Source: Apiosordaria backusii
Lineage: Eukaryota; Ascomycota; Sordariomycetes; Sordariales; Lasiosphaeriaceae
DNA: 64,000 bases
Assembly (NCBI GenBank): GCA_030549205.1
Contig: JAUKTV010000022.1
Span: 186,001-250,000, forward strand
Direction of reading: 5' to 3'
Shown here: in pieces, positions 21,953 to 34,400 of the stretch
Layout of the letters: each line of letters starts with the position of its first letter
Position numbering within the stretch: the first letter of the stretch is position 1
The notes under the pieces: model-generated
Databases searched by the model: none
Told to the model about the DNA's origin: nothing
Seen by the model: the letters and a program-made list of their open reading frames with translations, nothing else
Program-made: the position numbers and the translations under genes

Positions 21953-23221
21953 GATGGGTGGTCAGTGAGTGAGTGGTGAGGTGAGATTGGGTGGTGTAAG
22001 GAAGAAGATAATAAGTGAGGGCTGAATACGTTTATGTGAAGGATGATGAAGGTGTGCTGGGGCAGTTATTAGCAGGAGTTCAGAGGACAAGAAGGGTCGG
22101 GGAAAATAAAGGGGGAAAGCGAGGTTATATACACCACTTACAAGTCCAACGAGGAGAGCTTGCGGGGTTATTCTAGACACACCCTTAACCCCCCTCGAGC
22201 ACAACAGCAAGGCAAGCTTCCGTTTCACGGTCCGGCCCTTTCTTGATCTCAAGTCACGGCATATGCGGGATACCCAAAACAGCCTTCTCTTCGCGTATTG
22301 TGGCCTCGCGTATTATGGCCCTGCAGGACCAAGTCATAGAGGGACAGTCCAAAGCCAATGGATGGATTGTACCGATGACCGACGTGCATCTCCGGGGAGA
22401 TTCCTGAGATGTGACATGACGGGATGGGATGGCTGAAGCATGGGGTTCGGTGTCGGATGTGTCCCTCTGCCTGCCGAGAACAAGTATAAAGAAGCAACCC
22501 GGGCAAATAGGAAAGTGAGGGGCCACTTACATGGACGCCACCATATTGCCCAGTCTGTGAGTGACAAAGACACCTCCCTCTTCCAAGCTTTCTGAGCTTT
22601 CAATCAATGGCTGTCATTGGTGAATGTCCAAGCAATTATCCATACTTACCAGTAATGGGACTAGAAAAGCTCCAAACTATTCGCCAGTCCCCCATCAGCA
22701 AGTTCAGACGCTTCTCTGACGACAGCCTTACAAACGTGCTCTCCCACTCATGTCTCCCCACACTTGTACATCCCCAGCTGCACAGGGCAGGAGTGGAACC
22801 CCTCACTTGCCCTTCCCACACTCCCCCACGTTTGGCTAATGCAAGCACTACTGCAAATGCTCCCCGTCGAATAAGCTGTCAGCATTCCCCATCCTCAAGC
22901 TGTCTCAATTGTCTGGGGAAGTCCCCACTGCTACCTTCCCTGTCATCGTCTGTCGTCTCACAGCCGCAGTTACCTAGTCCTACCCGCAGCATATCACGTA
23001 TACTGTACATCTGCATCTCGCATATTCATGAGGGGAAACACATAACGGAAAGGTGGGAGAAGACATCTTACTGGCTACCATTCCATCTTCAAATCGCCCC
23101 CTCGACCAAAAACGTACAGATCTACTCGTCACGCGCTCAACCACCTGCATAGCCTCCCGCTCTTCACACCCCTCCTCAAACTACAGCCTCTGCCCCTCAA
23201 TCGACTAGTACAGTAAGGAGT
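21953..23221. other. intergenic region
   Basis: Upstream of the phosphoglycerate dehydrogenase and 3' flank of glyoxalase. Open frames at 22249-22603 and 22607-23152 resemble nothing recognisable and lie in mixed-composition DNA. No gene is supported. Confidence 0.55.
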
Positions 23222-24464
23222 TTAGAAGTTAGCCTGCCCCGTAAACCTCTCATTCTGAACAACCTCAACCCAGTATCCATCCGGATCCAGCACAAACGCC
23301 ACATTCTTCATCCTCCCATCCGTCAGTCTCTTCTTCCAGTTTACCTCCAAACCCTCAAGCCTTTCACACGCCTTCTCCAGATTATCAACCGACACACAAA
23401 TATGGCCAAAACCCTGAGGTCCCTTGTTACCATCATGGTAACTAAACGCCTCGTCCTTTTCAGTTCCATAATTCCAGGTGAGCTCCAACAAACCCTCCCG
23501 ATCAGCAGTATTTGCACCCTCAACAGCAGGTCCTTGCTCACCCGGATACCCCAAGAAGTAAAGGTTAAACCCAGCCTCCTTCGCCTCGTGAGTCCGGAAC
23601 AGACTCATCCCCATGACTTCCTCATAAAACTTCAAACTCTTCTCCGCATCCTTCACCCTAATCATGGTGTGATTCATCCGATAACTCCCCACATCCGTCT
23701 CCTTTACCCCCTCCGTCTCTTCGAGTGGCTTCCGCCCAATAACCTCCACCCAGTACCCATCGGGATCCAGCGCAAAGGCGATATGCTTCATCTTTCCATC
23801 AGTGAGCTTCTTCTGGAACTTGTACCCAGCATCCTCGATCCTTTTGCAGGCCGCCTGGATGTTGTCAACTGAAATGCAAGTGTGTCCAAACCCACGGTAG
23901 GGCTCGACGTTGCCGTTGTTGATCTTGTAGTTGGGGTCGTTTTCCGTGCCGTAGTTGTGGGTGAGCTCGATGAGGCCCTCGCGGTCGAAGAGGTTCTTCC
24001 CGTGGGAGACGGCTCCGGGCGCGTCGTAGCCGAGGAAGTAGAGGTCGAATTTTGCGTCGGGGAAGGAGAGCTTCTTGAGGAGGGAAAGGCCGAGGAAGTT
24101 GTAGAATTTGACTGGACAACTAATTGTCAGTGGTTATGTAAGACGGAGAGGTGAGTAGTGTGTTGACGAACCAGACTCCTGGGGGTCCTTCACACGGATC
24201 CTGTGATTCATGTTTAGTTTCCAAAATCTCATGAAGGAGTATTATGGGAGGGAGGCTCACATCGTGTGGTTGAGCTTGTAATTCTTGGTATCAGTAGTGG
24301 ACGCCATGGTTGCGAATCCTCGGAAGACTGTCTCTCATCAATTAGCTACCATTCATCTTCGAAAATCGAGAAATGAACATACCCGGTGGAACAAACGACG
24401 GCTTCTTCTGCAGTGACGGAACAAGAAATCTCAACCGCTGCGATGCCCGTAGTGAGTAGCTCAT
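23222..24464 (-). CDS. GLO1: glyoxalase I (lactoylglutathione lyase), tandem domains, probable mitochondrial presequence
   Basis: Converts the methylglyoxal-glutathione hemithioacetal to S-lactoylglutathione. 355 aa from four exons: 24383-24464, 24261-24327, 24172-24200 and 23222-24111. Two VOC-fold repeats are clear. Each has NHTMIRVKD (metal His region), a middle LIELTHNYGTE or LLELTWNYGTE (metal Glu), GFGHTCISVDN or GFGHICVSVDN, and a closing FALDPDGYWVEV or FVLDPDGYWVEV. This two-domain form matches yeast Glo1. The first 27 residues (MSYSLRASQRLRFLVPSLQK...) are basic, hydroxylated and free of acids, like a mitochondrial presequence. A second in-frame ATG in exon 2 (MASTTDTKNYKLNHTM) gives the usual cytosolic start. 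Intron 3 uses a GTTCGT donor. Dual targeting is inferred. Confidence 0.92.
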
Positions 24465-25067
24465 GTGTTTGTAAGTGAAAGAAAAGGAAGAAAAAGAGCG
24501 ATTATCGCATGGGGATTCAAAACGGCTTTCAGATAATAATTGGTAAGCGCAAAGACAATGCCCAAGCGGGGAATTGGGGAATGGGACTGAGGAGGGGTTG
24601 AAGCTATCGGCAAATGGCGGGGAGCTCGTTCGAGTAGCTAGTTGATCAGGTGTAATTACGCGAAATGGTATAAGTTACCAAGGAGTTAGGACTTCACTTT
24701 GAGCTCTTATGACACCCAAACTCTGAAAGCTCAGGACTAAGATTACCTCGACATGCCAATTGTTTAACTACCTTTCTACTTGATACTATTTGCGCATTTG
24801 AGCGGCCTCACTGACCAAATCTGGTCTGTCACCATGTCTCGCTATTTCGTTTTATCGTGTAAATACATAGGAGCTCAGCCCACTAACCCCGCCAATCATC
24901 ATCACGAATGCTGACGTCAACGCTTCGCACGCCGTTACGCAGTGCGTTCCTCGCGTCGCTGTTCCGCAGTGAACCGAATGAGATAGGCCCTGATAAGATA
25001 GCAGCTGGTGTGAGGCCAAAAAAAAAAAAAAGAAGGGATGCTCATTTACCGAATGAGCAAAATAGAT
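24465..25067. other. intergenic region
   Basis: Upstream region of the glyoxalase gene and downstream flank of tRNA-Leu. An A13 run at 25019-25031 reads as T13 on the tRNA strand. No protein gene is seen. Confidence 0.55.
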
Positions 25068-25177
25068 TGATGAGAGTGGGATTCGAACCCACGCCCTTTC
25101 GGACCACGGAATCTTGTACAAGATGTTGATTAAGGAGAACCTTAACGTGGCGCCTTAGACCGCTCGGCCATCTCACC
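25068..25177 (-). tRNA. tRNA-Leu(AAG) with intron
   Basis: Acceptor stem GGTGAGA pairs with TCTCATC, followed by discriminator A. The D arm (GCC...GGC), T arm (GTGGG TTCGAAT CCCAC) and a variable arm (TCC GAAA GGG) are present. The anticodon stem is CCACG/CGTGG. The loop starts TTAAGG, giving anticodon AAG, and is interrupted after position 37 by an intron of about 30 nt. The intron contains CCTTAA, which can pair with the anticodon region TTAAGG as in other split eukaryotic tRNAs. A T4 Pol III terminator follows at 25062-25059. Confidence 0.93.
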
Positions 25178-26753
25178 GTATGGTTTGTTGAAGATCAGTG
25201 TCGGCAGTGGCAGTTTTGCTTGCTGATACAGAAAATTTTTGACGGCACAGCAACTTTGAAGACGACCTTGATGTCTCACACGCCTTGTCACCGTACAGTT
25301 TTTGTCCATGAAGATCAAACTGAAAGCTGGTACATCCTTGTAAGCTGATGGAAGAATCTTGAGCTCACTGAGCCCAAAAAGGTTCATAGTACGGCGAAGA
25401 GTTTTACCACGAACCTCGTCGACGAGTCGGACTTCATCTCATCTTTTGACTTTGATCTTCACAGGGGCTTTGTTGACGACTTCGCTTGTTCCTGAACCCA
25501 CTTTGACGAGTCCGTGCCGACCCGGGGAGCTGGGAAGCTTGCGCTCGTAATGACACCGATTTGGAATGGTGTGGCCGGGATGGGTGATTGGTGTAAGTGA
25601 TAGTTCGTGATCCCCTATTATCCTTTTCCGGGGTGTGTTGATGTTTTTGGTCCCGAGACATCAAAAAAGATGTTCGAAAGAGCAACGGCTTGCCTGGTCA
25701 GAGGTGGCAAAACTGACAGGAACCATCATCCACGAAAATCCCGGCTGGGTAGCACATTCTGACACATCCGCAGGTGCCTCAGCCGCGCATTGCAGGACAG
25801 GTTCCGAGTCATCGAAACGTCCAAGCATTTGTACATATTTTGTACCACGGAAGTCCGCTGGCGAGCGAATAAAAGGATGAGATGGGCGATCCGTCTGAAC
25901 TGCCGCCGTCGAATGAATGACAACCGCCCCAGGTCTTGTCATGCACCCAGCAAGTGTGATGCGAGCAATGAAACGAATTGCAGTTCTGGGTGCTCTGAAT
26001 GGTTGATAGAACCTCAAAGAGGAGGTGAGAAAAGGGAGCTACCCCTGTCAGCCCCTCCTGCCTGTTCTCCACTGTGTCGCCCACCGCTCCACCGCTCCCC
26101 CCGGGGTCGCCCACTTTGAACCCGCGCCTTTCCTCTCTGGGGCGTGGGCAGCAGCACCTGAGGGATTCTGGATTCTGGAAGCGAGTGACCAGTCACCAAG
26201 CTCCTCTTTTTTCCCTCGTCCTCCTTCTCACACAGCATGATGCGCCTGTCTTGATATTTTGTTGAACGTTCAAGACTTTGAATCACTGCTTCATTATCAC
26301 GCCTGGCCTCCCTAAGGTACAGTGTGTGCTGTGCTCCTACAATCTTATCTGCTGTGTTCCCGCCATCGTCCGATTCTATCGCGGAGCCGGGGCCAAAGCG
26401 TCCTGTTCCTGCGGCCTGCGCGGCAACAGCCAATTCAACTACGAGTACGTTGCGATCCAGGGCAAGAGGTGAGTGTGTCTTGCGACTGCTGTGGCTTTTT
26501 ACAGAGTCAATTCCGAGCTGCCAGGTCGGCTTTCACCTCTGCACCTGTTTTGTTTACTTTGGCATCCCTTTACGATTCTCTCCTGTTCTTTGATCCAGAG
26601 TCTTTTAATTGCACATAATCTCTTTTTGGTACCCACTGTCGATTTTACGTACTGACACCAAACTTGACAGTTGACACCACTCTTTTTAATTACCAGTACT
26701 CTTCCTTTTCGTCTTGAACATCATTCATTGCCGTCCTGTCTATACCATCCATC
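25178..26753. other. intergenic region
   Basis: No protein gene is supported. Short open frames at 25635-26120 and 26014-26433 conflict with each other and lack known domains. The last 300 bases are pyrimidine-rich and end in a leader for the coiled-coil gene; gtgagtgtg at 26469 may be a 5'-leader splice donor but no acceptor is convincing. Confidence 0.5.
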
Positions 26754-29700
26754 ATGTCAGACGTCGAAATCGCCGGTACTGTCGAGCCCACTGCTGCCTC
26801 CGAGCAGCAGACCACGGCTCCAAGAGAAGAGGCTACCCCGACGCCCCCCCCAGTCTCGCCGACTGTCTCCTCATCTACCGCTGCCTCTCCCAAGGCAAAG
26901 ACGGCGGCTGAAGCAGGCACCACTGCGACGAAGCGTACCACTACTACCGCCACCGCTGGCACTCGCCGTCCAACCGGGACAAACAGTACCATTGCCAAGC
27001 CAGCTGCTGGGACATCAACACGAACAAGCACGGCAGGTGGTTTAACCAAGCCTCCAACGACAAGGACGACTGCCGGTACAACCGCCCCTAAGCGACCGGG
27101 CACAGCCGCTTCTACTGTATCCCATCGCTCCCAGCCTTCCCAGTCCGAAGACGAGAAGAAGCGAACATCGGTTTCTGCCACGCGCCGCACCTCGACCATC
27201 CCTGGCAGCGCCACTGACTCTCCCGGTAAGAGCAGCAGAAGCAGTGCCATTGCCGGTACGACTGCCGCTGCAAGAAAGCCTGTGGCTGCCAACACCACCA
27301 CGGCACCCCGCTCAGTTTCAGGCACGGCCCGAACTACAGGCACGGCAACACCAGCCCCCCCAGCTACCACACGCACTGCTACCAGACCAACAGCCACCGG
27401 CGCGGTTGCCGATGCTAAAAAGCGACTGTCAACAGTCGGAGTGCCCACTCCTGGCACTGTTCCTCGCCATGCCCCTCGCCCCTCGTTGGCCTCCAGCACA
27501 TCATCTGCATCCGCCGCTGCGGCCGCCGAATCTGCCAAGGAGATTGAGGACTTGAAGGCTAAGCTTTCGTCGAGCGAGGCCGAGATCGCGGAGCTTAAGG
27601 CTCAGATTCCTTCTGCTCAGGCCAAGATCGATGAGCTCACCGAGGCGCTGAACGCCCAGCAAGCGAAGCTAGGAGCCTCGGAGCCCGCCATCGACCAGGG
27701 TGCCCTAGAAGGTCTCAAAACAGAACATGCCGCCGAAATCGAGAACTTGAACAAGCAGGTTGCGGAAGCCCAAGAGCAGCTCGCCACGGCTCAAGCCGAG
27801 CTTGCCGCTCAACAAGATCAGCTTGCTGCTGCCACGAGCGCCAAGGAGGCGGCCGAGGCCGAGATTGCCAGCCTCAAACAGGAACTCGACAGATTACAGG
27901 CTGATCATGAGGCCGAGCTCAAAAAAGTCAAGGAGAACCTCTCCGGGTCCGAAGAGGAGCATGCTGCTAAGCTGGAGGCTCTTGAAAAGAGCTTGACTGA
28001 AGAGCACCAAGCAGATCTGCAGGCATTGAAGGAGAAGCACCAAGAGGATATCGAGCAGACCAAGATTCAGACTGCTGACGATTATAGCAAGCAACATGAG
28101 CAGCGGGCGAAGGAGGTTGAGGAGGAACTGGGTCAGAGAGCCGACCTCGCCCAAAAGGAGGCGCAGCAACAAATCGTGGACCTTCAGAACAAGCTCCAAG
28201 CTGCGGAGCAGGTTGCAGAAGCTGCCAAGGCTGAACTTGAAGCGAGGAGCGAGTCAGTTGCTGCCTTGGAGGGCCGCGCTTCTGCGCTCGAATCTGAACT
28301 CTCGGCCGTTAAGGAGGAGCTCAACAAGGCCAACAGTGCTCATGCTGAGCTTCAAAAGATTATCGATGACCTGAAGGAGGAGGCTGCCAACAAGGACGCC
28401 GCTTTCGCCCAACTCAAGGAAGAACATTCCAAGCTGACGGCGGATCACGCCACTCAAGTCGAACACCATCAGGAGCAACTCCAGCAGGTCAGCAAAGATT
28501 ACGAAACCGAGATTGAAAGTCTCCGTGGCGATGCCTTCTTCAAGCGCAAGTTTGAAGAGTTGGAAGCCAAGCACGCTGAGCTTATCGAGACCCACGAGCA
28601 AGCCATAGCAAGCCATTCTGAAGCTCTAGAGGCTGCCAGAGCCGAATATGACAATGCTGTCAACGCGCTGAAGGCCAAGGAGGATGAACATCAGCAGGCT
28701 TTGGACGCTTTGCGGGCGAGCCATGCTGAGGAGCTGGAAGGTGCCAAGAGCGCCACGAGACAGGCCCAGGAGACGAGCGAGGAGGAAATTCAATCTCTCA
28801 AGGAGAGCCACAACAAACAGATTGAGATTCTGAAGGAGGAGAGCAAGGCCAGTTTGGCCAAGGAACTCGAGGCTCTCCAAGCCGGCCATGCCGCTGAGAT
28901 TGCCGCCGCCAAATCGGCCGGAAACGATAGCGTTCAGACACAAGTCGACCAGATCAAGAAGGATCTTGAAGCCAAGCACGCCGCGGAGCTGGAGCAGGTC
29001 CTGCAAGAGCTCCAGGCCAAGCATGCCGAGGAGGTTGCCCAACTGCAAGCCGAAGTGGAAGCTGCTCAGGCCAAGACTGCGGAAGTGGAGGCGGTGTTGA
29101 AGGATAGCGAGGGAAAACAGGCAGAAGACAGAGCTTTGTTGAACAACCGCGAGGCTGATTATGCCAACCTCCAGGCCAAATATGCCGAACTCGAGGCGTC
29201 GGTCAAGGATATCCGGACTAAGAATGCCGAACTTGAGGCGAAGAATGCCGAGGCCGTGGCCAAGCACAACACCGAGTTGGAGGCTGTCAATGCTCGTCAC
29301 GACAGCCTCCTTGCGGAGATCAAAGCAAAGTATGCCGCCGACTCTGAGGCTCAGTTCAAGGGCTTGGAAAAGGAGCAAAAGGCCAAAGCGGATGCCGAAG
29401 CGGCCGCTGAGGCTCTGAGAGCCGAGAATGTCAAGTTGCAACAAGAGTTGGATGAGATGGGTGGGCAGCTTGCCATGGAAAAGATGGACAAGTTCACCGC
29501 CCAAGCGGAGCTGGACGCTGTCAAGAATGCTAAACAGGATACGAGCGAGCTTGATGGTCTCCGCGAGCAGCTCAGCAGTCTCAAGGCACGCTACGAAACG
29601 GATGTTGTCAAGGCCGAGCATGCTGCCAGCCAGGCCACTGCTGAGGTGGCCAGCGTTAAGGAGGAGCTTGCTTCTGTTAAAAAGGACCTCGAAGAGGCGG

Positions 29701-30341
29701 AGCGGAAGGTCAAGGTTGGCCAGTCTGACTACAAGGATCTTCACGATATCCTCTTGGAACATGGGGCCACCAAGACTGCTCTGGAGACCGAGAAGGCAGA
29801 AGCGGAGAAGCGTCTGTCTGAGGTGGAACAACGGCTGTCTAAGGCGGAGCAGCAGGTATCCGAGGCCGACAAGGAGGTTGCAGAGCTCAAGACCCAGCTC
29901 AAGATCCGGGAGGCCGAGCTTGCAGAGGTCAAGGTACAGCTGTCTCAACACGGAGGTCATGGTGTCTAGTCACTAACGAGGATGGCGATGCAGACCACCA
30001 AGGCCGAACCCCCCAAGGGCCTCGCGGCGAGCCGATTTGCGCAACCGGCCGAGGGAGAAGAGCAGAACGGGGCCGCGAACGGCAGCAATGGAGTATCCGC
30101 AGCGGAAGGTGAGCCAGAGCTGGACAACTCATCCGCCGCGCTAGCTTCGGTGCGAGCTACCAATATTTTCTCTAACCCTCTCTTTCTTGGGCTGAGACTG
30201 GCTAACGCAGGACGGGTGATGCAGATCGCTAAAGCCCAGGCGGGAATCAGCCAGCTTGCCGAGCTGGACGACGATATTGCCAAGTCGAATCAGCGGATCC
30301 TCCAGTCCATCACGGACGGCGTACAGGCGTCGTCGTTCTAG
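26754..30341 (+). CDS. long coiled-coil protein with Thr/Ala/Pro-rich head
   Basis: About 1150 aa from exons 26754-29933, 29994-30149 and 30225-30341. Residues 1-255 are low-complexity Thr/Ala/Ser/Pro with scattered Arg/Lys. Residues ~260-1060 are an almost unbroken coiled coil rich in Glu, Ala, Lys and Gln, with repeats such as AELEALQAGHAAEIAAAK. The first intron is 60 nt (GT donor, CTAAC branch site, GCAG end) and contains an in-frame TAG at 29967. The second is 75 nt, also a multiple of three but without a stop. Splicing both yields a conserved-looking tail, AKAQAGISQLAELDDDIAKS. The protein could be structural, a septal or cortical scaffold, or microtubule-associated; nothing in the sequence decides. 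Codon use is strongly biased, suggesting good expression. Confidence 0.75.
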
Positions 30342-31474
30342 TCGGGCAGCAGGCTCACATACCTCAGTTTTCGACTTGTTCTTTGTGATTTTATCTGTTC
30401 TTATAGCCGGCTGCTTCAGCGATGGGCAACTCGGACAGTTTGTAATGAGGGTTCTTCAGCGAACGGCGTGGGGGCGGCAGCGGCTCGGGCCGAAAAGGTT
30501 GAGGCCAAGAGGGCTGCCCGATCGTTGTGTACATTCGCATTCAGCTAGTTGTTATTTTATACCCTTCGGCTTTTCTCCCTTGTGGGCGGATATTTTTTGG
30601 GTGACGGGGATTTGCCCGTTGTTGTCTTGAGAAGAGAGCGCGATGATGGAGGGATAAAGGGAGGGTGGAAATGGAATCGACGTGTATGGAAGATGCCGAA
30701 GGATTATTAATGTGGCAGTTTGTTTGGGTGTATGTAGCTTATTGAGTAGACCGACTACACTGATCAGGCGCAACTATTATCTCTTGAATTCTGGTGAGAA
30801 CAGCCCCTTTTGCCCCTTTCTGTTCTAAGTGTTAGTCAGCTCCAGCCACATATGAGGTACCTTAGCTAAAGTGAGGCGCGTGCCTGCTTGGCTGAAGTGT
30901 GGTGGTGGGTGGGTGCTGCAAAATTTTCCGTTCGACCCCAAAAAATATTCCGCTCTGCCCAACGCGGTGAAAACTCCCTCCGTTCCCTCTCGGAGCTGTC
31001 AGTTCTTCCGCAGCGACGAAATCGCATCCGACTTGGAATAGTTTCTTCGACGAATCAAGGTATGTCTCAAGCCATGACTATTTTCCCGCTACCACATTGG
31101 CGTATCACCAGCCTCAACACCAGCTATGCAATGCCATGGCCTGTCTTTTTATTCACAATGCTGTCGCCCGTCACGGCATAGCATATTTTTTTTGTCTCCT
31201 TGTCATTCTTGTCTTCGAGTCAACATCATGTAGCCGTATAATCAGACGCGATAGCAAGCCTCAATTGAGCCATTGTTCTACTATGCATTGATTCTTTCGA
31301 GTACTAATGACTCTGGTGACTAGTTGTATTTCTTCTCCCATTTCCGCGTCCTCGATACCATTACGACCGAACACATCTACCGAGCAGAGTTTTGGTATAT
31401 GGATTGAGGAAGAAAACGAACAGATTCTCGACTTGGTGTAAGACTTGGTGTTTGGGCGCGACGGCCAGCCCAAT
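30342..31474. other. intergenic region and leader
   Basis: 3' flank of the coiled-coil gene and upstream region of the RGT1-like regulator. AAGGTATGTC at about 31058 could be a 5'-leader intron donor, but the acceptor is unclear. No gene is supported. Confidence 0.5.
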
Positions 31475-34400
31475 ATGGACGTCACAAAACCAGACCCAGA
31501 CGCCGAAGGTGTCGTGATGCAGCAGAGCTACCCTTCACCGATGGTCGACACCGCCGATGCTCAGTACTACCAGCTCGCCAACCACCGCGAACATGATTCC
31601 CAGATGACGGCTCACCAGGGGGGACAAGACGTGCCGGATGGGCTACCGAACCTAGGGGCGCATCAAGAGCACCAGGAGCATCACGAACATCAAGATCACC
31701 ATGATCTGCACGAGCTTCAAGAGCTGCAAGAGCCGCCTACGCCGCAACAGCAGCATGACTCCCGGCCACAGGTCAGCGCGGATGAGCTCCAGCTCGCAGC
31801 TCAGTTGACGCAGGGTTTGACCCAAGGCATGAGTCAAATGATGACGCCTGCTGATATGGCTGCGGTTGAGAGTCAAGTGCAGGAACAGCAACCGTTACCG
31901 CAGCAGATGGGGGAAGACCATCAACAACAACACCAGCAGCAGCAGCCAGAGGTGCAACCTCAGTCGGTACCGAACCTCCAGGAACAGCTTGAAGCCTCGC
32001 TTCAGAACCACGAGCGGGAACTTCAGAATCAGAATCATAACCTCCAGAACCAAAACCATGAGCACGAGCTTCAGAGTCATAACCACGAACTCCAAGGCCA
32101 TGAACATGAGCTCCAGGCGCATAACCATGAGTTGCAGAATCATGAGTTACAGGTTCAGAATGTGATGCCGCATCATGAACAGGCCCAGACACAGCACCAC
32201 TTTTCCCAGAACCCGCCCCCTCCACCACATCTCCCCCCGCATCTGTCTATGGATCATATGCCGAATGTCCACACCCAGTATCAAATACCGGATAGTACAC
32301 CGCCAAGGAAACGCTCTAAGGTGTCTCGTGCTTGTGATGAATGTAGGAGGAAGAAGATCAAGTGTGACGCACAGTCGGAGGCGAGCGAGCAGGCTTGTTC
32401 AAATTGTCGGAGGTCGAGTGCTCAGTGTTTGTTCAGTCGTGTGCCCCAGAAGCGTGGTCCGAGTAAAGGGTGAGTTGGACGGGTGGACTAACAAGCGTGG
32501 TTGAAGCTGACATGTCGCAGATACATCAAAGAGCTTGCCGACAGGATTAACTCTATTGAAGGCAAACTCAACAGCAACGTCACTGCCGATGGACTGGAAG
32601 ACACAACTCGGAGGTCGTCATCCGAAGCCTTTGCCTCCCCCGTTCTAGGCGATGACAGCCGGAAACGTCCGTTTTCTAGCATCTCAGCTGACCCATATGC
32701 CGCTGCTGGTTCGCCGAACCGTATCTCAACAACAACATACGGGGCAGAACACCGGCCAATATTACCCTATGTCCATCCAGACTTCCGGCCACCAAACCCG
32801 GCTAGTACCAATGATCTAGCTTTGAAAACTATGCCCCCTCTGCCGACCTTTCCTGCAGGAAAGGACTTGGGCATACAGCCCCAGACAACTGACAGTATCA
32901 TGGACGGGATATCCTCCAATGGTACCAGGGGCCCAACCCACCAACCAGACCAACAACAGCAACAACTCCCAGAAATCGACGACGCAGCCTTTGATAAATA
33001 CCTCGAAGCCATCCACCCCACTTTCCCGGTACTAGCCAGCAGCAAAGCACGGGTCCAGTCATTACTCTGGCAGGCTAGCTTCACACTTCAAAATGCCTTC
33101 CACCAAGCATTTTTTGCCATGATCAGACCTTTTGCCCCGGACGCTCCAGCAGGGGACATGATGGCCGCCAGTCGACTCCTTCATGCGGAACAAAGCCAAG
33201 GGAGGCGGTCACCACCAGAAAATCTTTTGAGACTGCAGGTCTTGATTATGTTGGTTATTGCCGCGGACTGCCACGGGGTATCAGGGGGGACAGCGGAATG
33301 GAAGACTGAAATTCTCGGACAAGCAGCGGGATTGGGGTATGTAATGGGGTTGCATACCAGGCGGGTACCAGAGGAAGTAGGGGAGGAGGGACTGGATCCG
33401 AACTCGGATGAGAATGTCGCGCTGAGGGGGTGGTGGGTGTTGGTCATGTTGGATAGGTGGGATGCCGTCGGGAGGGGGAGGCCGACGATGGTGGCGAATA
33501 ATACTGTGGTGGTGTTGCCGGGGGTGAGGTTTGTTGTTGGGGAAGTGGTGTGGGGTCTTATTCGTGAGTATATCCCCTGTTCTTTTGAAAGGGGGGAATA
33601 AACTAACACAGTGGGATAGGACTGTCACATGTACTGGGGTTTTTAATCCCCTCGATATCCGCCCCGAGGGGTTCTCTCGATCCGTTTGCGACGGGGCCAA
33701 CAGTCCAAATGGCAGAGAATGTTACGCTCATGGCATCAGAAATGGCAAGACAGAGCTTGACTACTACCGGGGCGGCAACCACAGCCCCGGTGCTTCATTT
33801 GGCGTACTGGCATGTTCAGATTCTATGCGAGTTGTTGACCACATCTCGCGCCCCGCAGCGGATACTCGAGGCTTGCAAGAATTCGGTGGGGATACTGGCT
33901 AACAACCATGAGCTGGTTTGCCCGCTGACGCATCACTTTTTGACGCTGGTGGGGGTGGCGCTGGTGGAGCTGTGCAAATTGGAGGAGACGGAGGAGCAGG
34001 CGACGGAGTTGGTGGGGTATATATTGGATTATAGTATTGCTGGATCGAGTTGGAATGAGGCAGTCAGAAGGAAACTTGAGAGGGTTAGGAGGAGGCAGGG
34101 AGGGGGGGAAGGTAAAAACAAGACGTTGCAGGAACTGGCTGATTTGGCTACGGCGGGTAATGGGCAGGAGGTGAGGAGGAGGTGGGTGGTGGCTGCGGAG
34201 GAGACGGGGAGGGTGTTGGGGGGTGGTGGGTATCTTGCTTTTTGGGAGAAGGGGGATGATGAGGGGGATGAGGGGGGTGGAGAGGGGGTTGAGGGGCATA
34301 GTCCACGGGAGGAGGGGCACCATGGTGAGCAGCGGCAGCAACAAGATGGACAGCAGCAACCGCAAGAGGGAGAGGAAGGTCAAGGTCAGCAGCGACAGGA

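Noticed and set aside
25142..25387. Open frame ending in the tRNA-Leu gene
   Set aside because: Its C-terminal part is the translated tRNA itself; the rest has no family likeness.
28626..29960. 444-codon open frame antisense to the coiled-coil gene
   Set aside because: Shadow of a Glu/Ala/Lys-biased sense frame; the product is a Leu-rich artefact.
29967..29969. Stop-codon readthrough linking two in-frame open segments
   Set aside because: A normal intron with donor, CTAAC branch site and acceptor removes the stop, so readthrough is not needed.
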